From: MB1-2 sp046566065
Lineage (GTDB): Bacteria > Actinomycetota > CADDZG01 > WHSQ01
Assembly (NCBI GenBank): GCA_046566065.1
Contig: JBKHXK010000022.1
Span: 1 to 41,051 of the forward strand
Reading direction: 5' to 3'
DNA length: 41,051 nt
Position numbers and translations under genes: made by a program. This document shows, one piece after another, positions 31,788 to 40,183 of this stretch. Positions within the stretch are counted from its first letter, which is position 1, and each line of letters opens with the position of its first letter. The notes below the pieces were generated by a model, which did no database searches, was not told the DNA's origin, and was given only the letters and a program-made list of their open reading frames with translations.

Positions 31788-34205
31788 TTAGCCGACCGCC
31801 GCTCCCGACACGACGACCGTGAGCCCATCCGGGTCCTTGTCCAGCACTATCCGATCCTCGACGCGCTGAGCGAGACCCGGGACGTGGCTGACCAGACCGA
31901 TCAGACGATCCTGCGCGACGACACGCTCGATACCGTCCAGGGCCTGATCGAGAGACTCCGGGTCGAGCGAGCCGAAGCCCTCGTCGAGGAAGAAGCTCTG
32001 CAGCCGGCCGCCCTGTTGCGACACCGCGTCGGCCAGACCGAGCGCGAGGGAGAGCGAAGCAAGGAAGGTCTCTCCGCCCGAGAGGGTGTCGACGTCCCGG
32101 ATCTTGTCTCCGTCGAACTCGTCCACGATGCGGAAGGCCCCCTCATCGTCGAACCGATAGCGGCCGGTCATAGCCTTCAACTGCTGAGAGCCCAGGTCGG
32201 ACAGCAGCTTGCGCTTCTCCTCCAGCAGGAAGTCGATGAAGTTCCCGTCCCGCAGGTCATCGGCCAGCTGGACGTAGACCTCGTGACGAGAGCGCGCGTC
32301 CTTCTCGTCTGCCTCGAGGACCTTCAGCTGGTCCTTATAGGCGTCGAGCTGTCTGGCCTCGGTCTGCGCCGCGGCCAGGGCCTTGCCCTCGGCCCGACAC
32401 GCCTCCTCGATGGGCACATCCGGGGTGAGGTCCAGCGACTTGCGCAGATCCTCCACCGCCCGTTCGTCGGCCAGGGTTTTCTTCTCGACGGCCCCGCGTT
32501 CCTTCTCCACCGCGGCGATCTCGGAGGTGACCGCGGCGTGGATCTCCTGCGCCCGCGTGACCAGAACGTCGATCGGATCCTTCCTATCGACCCGCGGCAG
32601 CTTGAGCGTCGACGCGACATGAGCGAGGTCGTCAACGATCGCGTGTTGCTGCTCGTCCAGCTCGGCACGGCGCAGCTGCAGAGCTTCGAGCTCTGCCCGA
32701 GCATCCTCGAGCAGCTCGGTCGTCTTCGCCAGTTTCTCGTCGGCATCGCGCAGCTCGCCGAGCCTGCGCTCGACCTCCGCCAGCGGGTCCTTGTGCGCGC
32801 CGAGCAAAGCGACGATGTCGGAGTCCAGATCCTCTATGCGCTTGAGTTCCCGCGTGAGCGCCTTCTCCGCGTTCGCGACATCCCTCTCGGCCCCGGACAG
32901 CTTCTCGGCGTTGCTCCGCATCTCCCGCTGAGCAGCGTCCAGGGCCTCGTTGGCGGCGCGCTCCCTGGGCTCCATGGCCCCCAGCTCCGCAGGAGCCGTG
33001 GCGGCAGGGAGCTTGGACACATCCTGCTCGCATACCGGACAGGGCTCGCCGACGACGAGCTTTACTCGCACGGAATGAGCGGCATGGGCGACCACCAAGG
33101 CCTCTCGCTCGGCGCGGACGGTCTCCAGCGCGGCCCGCGCCTTCGTCTCGGCTTCGCGCGCGGCCTCGGCCGCCGCCTGCAACGGCTCGAGCGCAGCGTT
33201 CAGGTCGGCGATGTTCCTCTCGATCTCGCCTCTGTCGGCTCGCGCTTCGTCGAGACGTTCGCACTTCGCGCGGATGCTGCCCAACTCGGCCACGGTCCCG
33301 AAACGCTTCTCGAGCGACTCGAGAGCCTTACGCGCAGCGGCCTGTTCCTTCTTGAGATCCGTCTCGATCTTCGTGGCGTCGGCCAGAGGCTGGTCCAGCT
33401 GGCCGCGGGCCTCGGCCAGCTCCCGAACCTCTTCCACCGAAGGGAGCTCGTCGAGCTCGCTCAACTCCGCTAGGCGAGAGTCCAACGAGGCCAGTTTCTC
33501 TTCGGAGCGAGCGACCGCGTCGAGCAGCTTCTTCTCCTTGGGCACCGCGTCCTCGAGCGCCTTCGAGCGCGCCTCCAGATCCTTGACGATCACCCTCTGA
33601 TCCTTGATGCGCGCATCGAGATCGTCGGGGATGGCGCTCCGTCTCCCCTCGATCTCACGCAGATCGCCGGCCAGGTCATCGCGGTGTCGCTTCGCGGCCT
33701 TCCACATCTCGTCCAGCTGGCCGAATCGGAAGACCCCCTTGAGGATCGCCATCTGGGCCTTCGGTGTCGCCTCCAGGAAATCCGAGAACTTCCCCTGCGG
33801 CAACAGCACCGTCGAGGAGAACGCTCCGAAATCGAGGCCCACCAGTTCCTCGACCCTCCGGTTGACCTCTTTCTCCCCGTGGATCTTCTCGCCCGCGTCG
33901 TCGGTCAGAACGTGCAGCCCTGCCCCCGTTCTGCGCATCGAGCGGTTGACGGTGAAGATCCGGCCGTCCACCTCGAAGCGCAGCTGCACCTCGGCCGAGT
34001 CCGTGCGGCTACAGATCAGGCTCTTCGTCGCGCTGGTCAGACGCGGGGTCTTGCCATAGAGCGCGTAGGTGATGCCGTCGAGGAGCGAGGACTTGCCTGA
34101 GCCCGTCGGGCCCACGATCGCGATCAAGCTGCGGTCCTCGAAGTCGACCTCCGTACGCTGGCGGTGCGAGCGGAACCCCTGAAGGATCAGGTTGAGCGGC
34201 CTCAC
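31788..34205 (-). CDS. sbcC: SbcC/Rad50-type ATPase
   Basis: The 805-aa SMC-like ATPase works with SbcD at DNA ends. The Walker A motif GPTGSGKS is at 32-39; two long coiled-coil arms flank the zinc hook Cys389-Pro-Val-Cys392; the signature TLSGGETFLASLSLALG and the Walker B region FLDEGFGSLD are near the C-terminus. At about 800 residues it is shorter than E. coli SbcC and near archaeal Rad50 in size. The GTG start overlaps the sbcD stop (GTGA). A 609-aa frame on the other strand is a composition shadow. Confidence 0.95.
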   Translation of the reverse strand: MRPLNLILQGFRSHRQRTEVDFEDRSLIAIVGPTGSGKSSLLDGITYALYGKTPRLTSATKSLICSRTDSAEVQLRFEVDGRIFTVNRSMRRTGAGLHVLTDDAGEKIHGEKEVNRRVEELVGLDFGAFSSTVLLPQGKFSDFLEATPKAQMAILKGVFRFGQLDEMWKAAKRHRDDLAGDLREIEGRRSAIPDDLDARIKDQRVIVKDLEARSKALEDAVPKEKKLLDAVARSEEKLASLDSRLAELSELDELPSVEEVRELAEARGQLDQPLADATKIETDLKKEQAAARKALESLEKRFGTVAELGSIRAKCERLDEARADRGEIERNIADLNAALEPLQAAAEAAREAETKARAALETVRAEREALVVAHAAHSVRVKLVVGEPCPVCEQDVSKLPAATAPAELGAMEPRERAANEALDAAQREMRSNAEKLSGAERDVANAEKALTRELKRIEDLDSDIVALLGAHKDPLAEVERRLGELRDADEKLAKTTELLEDARAELEALQLRRAELDEQQHAIVDDLAHVASTLKLPRVDRKDPIDVLVTRAQEIHAAVTSEIAAVEKERGAVEKKTLADERAVEDLRKSLDLTPDVPIEEACRAEGKALAAAQTEARQLDAYKDQLKVLEADEKDARSRHEVYVQLADDLRDGNFIDFLLEEKRKLLSDLGSQQLKAMTGRYRFDDEGAFRIVDEFDGDKIRDVDTLSGGETFLASLSLALGLADAVSQQGGRLQSFFLDEGFGSLDPESLDQALDGIERVVAQDRLIGLVSHVPGLAQRVEDRIVLDKDPDGLTVVVSGAAVG

Positions 34206-35359
34206 AAGCTCACCCCGGTCTCGTCCAGCAGCCCGTCGAATGCCGCAACCAGAGCCGGAGACGGCTCGGCCCCCTTGCGGGTCATCCAGAACTCCTTGTA
34301 GAGGTCGGTGATGCTCTGGCCCTCCCTCCGGGGTCGTTCGCCATCGATGCGCTCATAGTCCGCGTAGACCTGGAGCGCGTTCGGCAGGAACGCCCTCACC
34401 TCTTCGGCCAGCCCAGGTTCGGGACCCTCGGTCTTCACCGAGACGTGCAGCCAGGCATCGCCGAACTCGTTCGCCCGGGATCGCAGCCCGTCCAGGGTGT
34501 CGGACACCTTCATCAGGGAGCGGCCCGAGGTGATCGGGACCAGCCTCGCCTGCGCCGGTTTCATGCCGGGCTCGACGTCCACGATGCAGACGGACTTCTC
34601 CTGGGCGGCTTCGCCGAAGTCGAGCTGCATCAGGCTCCCCGAGAACCAGGCCGGCACGCTCGACCCTGGAGCTTCCTGCGGGAGGTGGATGTGCCCGAGG
34701 GCGCCGTACTTGATCGTCGATGGGATCGCGTCGGCACTCGCCATGTAGGCCTCGCCGATGTGCAGCTCGCGTTCGGAGCCCGAAGGGGTCGCACCGTGCA
34801 CCATGAAGTGCCCCATCAGCAGATCGACGGAGTCCGCGACCGGGTGAGCCAGCATCCAGTCCGCGTAATAGCGGGCGATGTTGCGGATCCGGTCGGCGTA
34901 CGACTTGAAGCCCTCTTCGGGGGCGGCCAGGAAGTCGATCACCTGGGTCTCGTGGATGAACGGCATGCACGCGACGCGTGCGACCTGCTTGCCGTCGCGG
35001 GAAGGGACGGAGACGACGCCACCGGCGTCGGGCTCCAGGGGCCGGGCCACCATCTCGATCCCGAAGTTGCGGACCAGAGGCGCCAGCACCTCGAACAACG
35101 CAGGTGAATCGTGGTTCCCCGGGATCACCACGACGCGCCGGCCCTCGGCGAGGCGGACCAGGGTCTCGAGGACGAGCTTCATCGTCTCCAGCGGCGGCCC
35201 CGCCCTGTCGAAGAGATCCCCGGCCACCAGAACGGCGTCGACATCCTCTCCGTCGGCCACCGAGACCAACTCGTCCAGGACCGCCTCGGCCTCTTCGCGG
35301 CGATCCAGTCGTCCCAGCTTCTTGCCGATGTGCCAGTCGGCCGTGTGAAGGATCCTCAT
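34202..35359 (-). CDS. sbcD: SbcD/Mre11-type nuclease
   Basis: The 385-aa calcineurin-fold nuclease has the phosphoesterase motifs in order: Asp8 and His10 (TADWHIGK), Asp48 (VAGDLFDRAG), Asn82-His83-Asp84 (IPGNHDSP), a later GHFMVHG and GALGHIHLPQ. It forms the Mn2+-dependent nuclease of the SbcCD complex that opens hairpins and trims blocked ends. A capping domain follows at about residues 270-385. It starts 15 nt after the herA stop and overlaps sbcC by 4 nt. Confidence 0.95.
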   Translation of the reverse strand: MRILHTADWHIGKKLGRLDRREEAEAVLDELVSVADGEDVDAVLVAGDLFDRAGPPLETMKLVLETLVRLAEGRRVVVIPGNHDSPALFEVLAPLVRNFGIEMVARPLEPDAGGVVSVPSRDGKQVARVACMPFIHETQVIDFLAAPEEGFKSYADRIRNIARYYADWMLAHPVADSVDLLMGHFMVHGATPSGSERELHIGEAYMASADAIPSTIKYGALGHIHLPQEAPGSSVPAWFSGSLMQLDFGEAAQEKSVCIVDVEPGMKPAQARLVPITSGRSLMKVSDTLDGLRSRANEFGDAWLHVSVKTEGPEPGLAEEVRAFLPNALQVYADYERIDGERPRREGQSITDLYKEFWMTRKGAEPSPALVAAFDGLLDETGVSL

Positions 35360-35374
35360 CCCGTTGCCCCGGCG

Positions 35375-37114
35375 CTAGAGACCGGCTAGCGGGCTGCCGC
35401 CGGGTTGCTCGACCTCTTCAGGTCGCGTCGCCCAGGGCGGATACGGGAAGCGGAGCACCGTGGGGGCAGGGATCGGCGGCTGCGACAACACCATCGTGCC
35501 CGGCTTCAACAGGCGAGCGCGCGCACGGGTGGAAGGAAGCATCCATCCGTACTCGGCGCGTTCGGCCTCGGCCGAGTCGAGCCGTCCCGATGCGCGCAGC
35601 GACGCGTTCGACAGCACATCCGGGTCGATCCGTGACGCGCTCTGCTGCGCCCCGATCAGCAGAACGCCCAGTGAGCGACCGCGCTGCGCGATGTCCACCA
35701 GGGTGTCCTTGATCGGAGACCAACCCTCACGCGGGGCGTATTTGTTCAACTCGTCCAGCACTATCACCGACAGCGGGAAGCGCCCCTTGCCCTCTTTCTC
35801 GCGGTGCACCTCTCGGATCAGGGCGCCGACGACGAATCTCTGGGCGGCCTCATGCAGGTCGTTGATGTCCACGACCGTAACCGCCTCGCGCGTGCGATCG
35901 ATGCGCCGCGACTCGCCCGCCCGCACCAGATGACCGACGCGCGGCATAGACCCGTAGAGCCTGCGCATGAAAGCGCTAACGGTGCCCGGAGCGACCCTGC
36001 TGGACCACGCGTAGTCGGGCTCGCTTCCGTCCAGGGGTTCGAGGTACTCACCGATCGCATCCACGAGATCGTGAAGGCTCTCGATGATCTTCTCGCCTTT
36101 GGCCGCGGGGACAGGTCCGGTCGGCTCGCCGTGCAGAGACGGGTCGCGCAGCACGACGGCTCCCGGACGCCCGGCCACGTCCACGGCGAAGCGTTGAAGC
36201 TGACGGATCACTCGCTCGGCTACGAACGTGATCTGCTGGCGCGTGTCCTGGGCATCGGTGAACAGGAACTCGAGCAGGCCTTCGTCGATGAACTCGCGCA
36301 CCGTCCAGCGGAAGGCGTTGATGTTCTCGCTCCTGGCGCGCGAATCCGGGATCCCCTCGGAGCCCTTGTGACCCAGAGCGGGAGCCCAGAAGGAAACCGA
36401 CTCGAACGGACGAGGCTCCATCCCGAGCCGCTCCCACTCGGCCCTGTGCTCGTCGTTGAACCTGGCGTTGGGCTTGTCCAGGAACATCAGGTCCTGGCCC
36501 TTGACGTTGAAGATCAATACCGACAGGTTGTGCGCTCCCCGACCCAGCACCTCGGGATGCGAGGTGAGGCAGCGCAGGAAGAACAACGCGTACGACGTCT
36601 TGGTGGCGACTCCCGAGACCCCGGAGATGCTCATGTGAGCGCCTTTGGTCCCGTCGAAGAAGTCGACGTCGGCCCAGACGGGCTCGTCGTCGCGACTGAG
36701 GCCGACCGGCAGAGCCCGCTTCTCCTCGCCCGAGCCCATCTCGTCCACGTAGAGCGCTCGCTCCCGCTCTTCGCCGACGGCGCGATACACCTGCTGCCCT
36801 GCGTCGGGAGCGATCCACGTCTCCGGAAGGACGCGCACGATCTGCACGGTGGCGGTGCGCGACTTCTCCGCGGGGAGCGTTCCCTCCACCGCGACGCGGT
36901 AGGTGTCGGAGTCGAACGAGGTCCCTTCGTAACGCGAGGACACCTCGGTGACGATCCCGTAGGTCGAGACCTCGCCCATCTTCGGAACCTGGGTGCGAAC
37001 GACGACCAGATCGTCGAGCTGGAGGTAGTCGTTCTCGTCGAGAACGACTCGGAACTCTTGGGTGGTCGTGGCTTCGTTCCCGAGCACCAGCCCGACGGGC
37101 ATCTCCTCAGGCAA
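35375..37114 (-). CDS. HerA-like hexameric DNA translocase with altered P-loop
   Basis: The 579-aa ATPase has an N-terminal HAS-barrel-like domain (VGLVLGNEATTTQEFRVVL, to about 95), then a FtsK/HerA ATPase core. Walker B is IVLDELNKYAP and later motifs include GAQQSASRIDPDVLSNASLR. The Walker A stretch SISGVSGVATKTS (163-174) keeps Lys172-Thr173 but has Thr in place of the Gly before the Lys. HerA pumps DNA for the NurA nuclease during end resection. TTG 37114 has GGGGGAGG just upstream; ATG 37102 is an alternative. It overlaps nurA by 8 nt. Confidence 0.87.
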   Translation of the reverse strand: MPEEMPVGLVLGNEATTTQEFRVVLDENDYLQLDDLVVVRTQVPKMGEVSTYGIVTEVSSRYEGTSFDSDTYRVAVEGTLPAEKSRTATVQIVRVLPETWIAPDAGQQVYRAVGEERERALYVDEMGSGEEKRALPVGLSRDDEPVWADVDFFDGTKGAHMSISGVSGVATKTSYALFFLRCLTSHPEVLGRGAHNLSVLIFNVKGQDLMFLDKPNARFNDEHRAEWERLGMEPRPFESVSFWAPALGHKGSEGIPDSRARSENINAFRWTVREFIDEGLLEFLFTDAQDTRQQITFVAERVIRQLQRFAVDVAGRPGAVVLRDPSLHGEPTGPVPAAKGEKIIESLHDLVDAIGEYLEPLDGSEPDYAWSSRVAPGTVSAFMRRLYGSMPRVGHLVRAGESRRIDRTREAVTVVDINDLHEAAQRFVVGALIREVHREKEGKGRFPLSVIVLDELNKYAPREGWSPIKDTLVDIAQRGRSLGVLLIGAQQSASRIDPDVLSNASLRASGRLDSAEAERAEYGWMLPSTRARARLLKPGTMVLSQPPIPAPTVLRFPYPPWATRPEEVEQPGGSPLAGL

Positions 37115-38081
37115 CGTCCTCCCCCTCTCCCCTCGTGGCTCGCATCGCCGCGCTGCGGATCATCCGGTACACCAGCTCGCGGTCGCCCAACAGGTGGCGC
37201 ATCCGCTTCTCGAGGCCCGCTATCGGGACCAGGTTCTGCGGCGCACGCTTGTCCCACAGGGGGATCGACGCGTACGGGGGAAGGAGCGTCTGGGACAGCG
37301 TAGCGAGTTCGATGGCCTCCTCCAGCGGCAGCGCCGCGGGCACCTCGCACCGGGCCAGCCCGTACCAGCCATGCATCCCCTCCTCAGGGGGGCAGAGTCG
37401 CACGTACCACGAGTAGCGGGTGCGCATCTCGCCGAAACAGAACAACGGGGTGCGGTCGCCGCAGCCGAGCCGGGCCAGGACGGATTCCTCCTCGGGGGGC
37501 AGGTAACGCCGGGCATGGGCCTTTATGTAGCCGACGATCCGGGCGGGCCCCGGGTCCATGACGGCCAGAGGCCCGTCGGCGAAGACCAGGGTCCCCTGCT
37601 GGGCCAGCTCGACCGCCAGGCGAGCCTCGGCCACCCGCATCTCGTTGTGCACCGCGTCGACCAACTGGTCGATCTGGGTGCCCGGCACCGACATGGCCTT
37701 GTATTCGAGCCCGGCCCCCGCGCTGATCCCGACCGACTTCCCGTCGCCCACCGCCAGATGACGGGTCACCCTGAGCTCGGTGACCTCGGCCTTCTTGGGG
37801 GTGTCTCCGTTCGTGCACATGACCGCTCCAACCCCCACCGAGCCCGCAACCCCAGGCGTCGGGATCTGATCACCGTCGGTCACGAACAGCCGGGCGTCGA
37901 TCCTCCTGGTGCCGTCGACGAAGGCGAGCCTGGACGGGCGCGCCGGGTTTCCCGGAGAGATCGGACGCCACTCCTGGAGCTCGCAATCGGTCACGACCTT
38001 CTCGGTCGAGGCCTCGTCGGGCAGGCCCAGATCGAGGCTGCCGCCGTATTCAGGGGCCCACGCTTCGACTGATATCCGCAT
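37107..38081 (-). CDS. NurA domain nuclease
   Basis: The 324-aa protein fits the NurA 5'-3' exonuclease family, RNase-H-like in fold. The metal-site pattern is Asp56 in AFVDGTRRIDARLF, Asp169 in LVFADGPLA, and Lys187 with the basic patch AHARRYLP. Later RYSWYVRLCPPEE and HGWYGLARCEVP are family-like. NurA dimers sit on a HerA hexamer and degrade the 5' strand. ATG 38081 has TAACGT 8 nt upstream. It is the first gene of nurA-herA-sbcD-sbcC. Confidence 0.85.
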   Translation of the reverse strand: MRISVEAWAPEYGGSLDLGLPDEASTEKVVTDCELQEWRPISPGNPARPSRLAFVDGTRRIDARLFVTDGDQIPTPGVAGSVGVGAVMCTNGDTPKKAEVTELRVTRHLAVGDGKSVGISAGAGLEYKAMSVPGTQIDQLVDAVHNEMRVAEARLAVELAQQGTLVFADGPLAVMDPGPARIVGYIKAHARRYLPPEEESVLARLGCGDRTPLFCFGEMRTRYSWYVRLCPPEEGMHGWYGLARCEVPAALPLEEAIELATLSQTLLPPYASIPLWDKRAPQNLVPIAGLEKRMRHLLGDRELVYRMIRSAAMRATRGEGEDVA

Positions 38082-38089
38082 CGCCGTTC

Positions 38090-38095
38090 ACGTTA
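38090..38095 (-). promoter_or_regulatory. Leaderless -10 box (TAACGT) for the nurA-herA-sbcDC operon
   Basis: On the minus strand TAACGT fits TANNNT and ends 8 nt before the nurA ATG (38081). No Shine-Dalgarno sequence is present. It lies just after the terminator of the receiver-domain gene. Confidence 0.5.
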
Positions 38096-38131
38096 CCGGG
38101 GCCCTGTGACAGGTTCCCGGAAATGCACCCT

Positions 38132-38169
38132 CCAGGGGGGCCGCGGCTCGCTTCGCTTCGGCTCCCTGG
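38132..38169 (-). terminator. Hairpin terminator after the receiver-domain gene
   Basis: CCAGGG (38132-38137) pairs with CCCTGG (38164-38169), extended by G-U, G-C and, after a one-base bulge, CCG/CGG pairs, around a loop of about 15 nt. The hairpin is flanked by direct repeats of GCACCCTCCA (about 38125-38134 and 38169-38178). It separates the receiver gene from the downstream nurA operon on the minus strand. Confidence 0.6.
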
Positions 38170-38191
38170 CACCCTCCATGGGCCCTAGCGG

Positions 38192-38644
38192 CTAAAACGT
38201 CTTGGTGCTTCCCGCCGTGTCGCGCAGCGCGGTCGAGACCGCCTCCAACAGATCCGATCTCGTGAACGGTTTCGGCAGGAAGGCCGCGTCCTCCGGCAGG
38301 ATGCCCTGCCCCGTGTCGATGCGGTTGGGGTATCCGGACATGAAGACGGTCGGCAACCCGAGTTGCTCCGCGACGCTCCGTCCGGACATCCTCGGCATGA
38401 TCACGTCGACCAGCAGGAGGTCGACGTGACCCTCGTAGCCCTCCATCAAGGCGATCGCCTCCGGGCCCGAAGACGCCATGACCACCTCGAATCCCGCCCG
38501 GGTCAGGATGCGATGGATCAGACCGCGAACGCCATCTTCGTCGTCGACGACCAGGATGGTCGCGCCGCTTGGAGCCGCACCGTTGAACCCACTCGCCTGA
38601 TCGTCCATCGTTTCATCATCGGCGCTCTCCGCCGAGAAGCACAT
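38192..38644 (-). CDS. Stand-alone response-regulator receiver (CheY-like) protein
   Basis: The 150-aa protein has one REC domain after an acidic arm of about 26 residues. The acid pocket is Asp34-Asp35 (VVDDED), the phospho-acceptor Asp80 (LLLVDVIMPRMSG), Ser103 (FMSGYP) and Lys125 (LPKPFT). No output domain is present. ATG 38644 is chosen because AGGAG is 8 nt upstream; ATG 38608 and ATG 38752 are in frame too. Its sensor kinase is not in the window. It is divergent from the nucleotide cyclase. Confidence 0.9.
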   Translation of the reverse strand: MCFSAESADDETMDDQASGFNGAAPSGATILVVDDEDGVRGLIHRILTRAGFEVVMASSGPEAIALMEGYEGHVDLLLVDVIMPRMSGRSVAEQLGLPTVFMSGYPNRIDTGQGILPEDAAFLPKPFTRSDLLEAVSTALRDTAGSTKTF

Positions 38645-38708
38645 CCCCCATCTCTCCTGTTTCGCGGTGGGGCCCCCGTCGCTTTCGTCCTCGGTTCCGG
38701 GCACGAGA

Positions 38709-38718
38709 TGACTAGTCA
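38709..38718. promoter_or_regulatory. 10-bp palindrome in the receiver/cyclase divergent region
   Basis: TGACTAGTCA is a perfect palindrome within the 106-bp region 38645-38750. This could be an operator shared by both genes. The size makes chance occurrence possible. Confidence 0.3.
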
Positions 38719-38750
38719 GCGAACGCCGCGGAGCGCGAGAAGATGGGGCC

Positions 38751-40085
38751 ATGGCGGAACAGGTTCGCTACGCGACCGACGGTGAGGTCCACATCGCGTA
38801 CCGGGTTCACGAAGGCCCTCCGGGGGGCACTCTCGACCTCCTTTTCATCCCGCCCTGGACGTCGAACCTAGACCTGTACGACACCTGGGAGCCGATCGCC
38901 CAGAGCCTCCAGGAGCTCACCCGGTTCGCCCGCGTGATCGTCGTGGACCGCCGCGGTAGCGGGCTATCCGACCGGATGCACGGCATCGCGACACTGGAGG
39001 AAGGCGTCGATGACATGCTCGCGGTCCTCGACGACGTGGGCAGCGAGAGAACCGCCGTCATCGGTCTCAACGAGTCTGGCTCTCTCTGCGCCATGATGGC
39101 GGCGACCCAACCCGACCGCATCGGCGGCCTGATCCTTTATGGCTCCTACGCTGCAACGGTTCGCCAGGACGACTATCCCTGGGCTCCCACCAAGGAAGAG
39201 CGAGACGCCCAGATCGCGGTGATGATCGACCTCTGGGGGTCGGAGAACTTCGCCTTCGTGTTGAACCCGACCACGCAGAACGACCCGAGGTTCCGAGAGT
39301 GGGCCGCCCGCTGGCAACGTAATTCCGTTACGCGCGACGCGCTGCCCGCCGCCTACGACGTGCTCGCCCGCACGGACGTGCGACACCTCCTGCCCCTGAT
39401 CCGCGTGCCCACCCTCGTGCTCCATCGCCGCGACGACCCGGTGGTGATCGTCGACAACGGCCGCTATCTGGCCGAAAAGATCCCGAACGCGCGCTACGTC
39501 GAGCTCGAAGGCGACAACCACATCCCCTTCCTCGGCGACTGGCAGGCGGTGGTCGACGAGGTCCAGGAGTTCCTGACGGGGAGCCGCAGCGAGCGCGAAC
39601 CCGACCGTGTGCTGGCGGCGATCCTCTTCACCGACATCGTCGGCTCGACCCAGAAAGCCGCCGAGCTCGGTGACCGGCGCTGGAAGGATCTGCTGAACGA
39701 GCACGACACGGTCGTTGCGAAGGAGCTGGCGAGAGCCGGCGGCAGATTGATCAAGTCGGTTGGCGACGGTGTCCTGGCGACGTTCGACGGCCCCGCCCGT
39801 GCCATCAGGTGTGCCTGTCGCATCCGCGACCGCTTGCAGGAGCTCGGCCTCGAGACGCGCTCCGGTCTGCACGTAGGAGAGATCGAGCTGCGCGGAGACG
39901 ACGTCGGCGGCATCGCCGTTCACATCGGAGCCCGGGTGGCGGAGCGCGCCAAAGCGGGGGAACTGCTGGTGTCCGGGTCCGTGCCTCCGTTGATCGCGGG
40001 ATCGGGGATCCGATTCACCGAGCTGGAGGAGACGGAGTTCAGGGGGATCGACGGCACCTGGCGGCTGTTCCGGGTGGAGCTCTAG
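38751..40085 (+). CDS. Class III adenylate/guanylate cyclase with alpha/beta-hydrolase-like sensor
   Basis: The 444-aa protein joins an alpha/beta-hydrolase fold (about 1-280) to a class III cyclase domain (about 287-444). In the cyclase Asp295 (FTDIVGST) and Asp339 (KSVGDGVLATF) are the two metal ligands, and DDVGGIAVHIGARV holds the substrate-stabilising region, so it should be active. In the hydrolase domain the nucleophile elbow reads GLNESG, with Asn107 where related proteins have Ser (GxSEGG). The late Asp and His (RRDDPVV, GDNHIPF) remain. The hydrolase part is therefore probably a ligand-binding sensor. Cyclic AMP is the likely product. GAAGAT lies 6 nt before ATG. Confidence 0.92.
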   Translation: MAEQVRYATDGEVHIAYRVHEGPPGGTLDLLFIPPWTSNLDLYDTWEPIAQSLQELTRFARVIVVDRRGSGLSDRMHGIATLEEGVDDMLAVLDDVGSERTAVIGLNESGSLCAMMAATQPDRIGGLILYGSYAATVRQDDYPWAPTKEERDAQIAVMIDLWGSENFAFVLNPTTQNDPRFREWAARWQRNSVTRDALPAAYDVLARTDVRHLLPLIRVPTLVLHRRDDPVVIVDNGRYLAEKIPNARYVELEGDNHIPFLGDWQAVVDEVQEFLTGSRSEREPDRVLAAILFTDIVGSTQKAAELGDRRWKDLLNEHDTVVAKELARAGGRLIKSVGDGVLATFDGPARAIRCACRIRDRLQELGLETRSGLHVGEIELRGDDVGGIAVHIGARVAERAKAGELLVSGSVPPLIAGSGIRFTELEETEFRGIDGTWRLFRVEL

Positions 40086-40183
40086 GCCTCACGACCAGCG
40101 ATGGGCCCGCACACCGCGGTAGGCGGCTGCGCGGCCGCTCATGGCGGGCAGGAAGACCCCCTCCGGCAGCGAACCCTGAGCCC

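Noticed and set aside
31644..33473. 609-aa open frame on the plus strand opposite sbcC
   Set aside because: It mirrors the codon phase of sbcC in GC-rich DNA. It has no recognisable domain, while sbcC has intact Walker A, zinc hook and signature motifs.
35804..37303. 499-aa open frame on the plus strand opposite herA
   Set aside because: Low-complexity shadow sequence without motifs; herA on the minus strand is clear.
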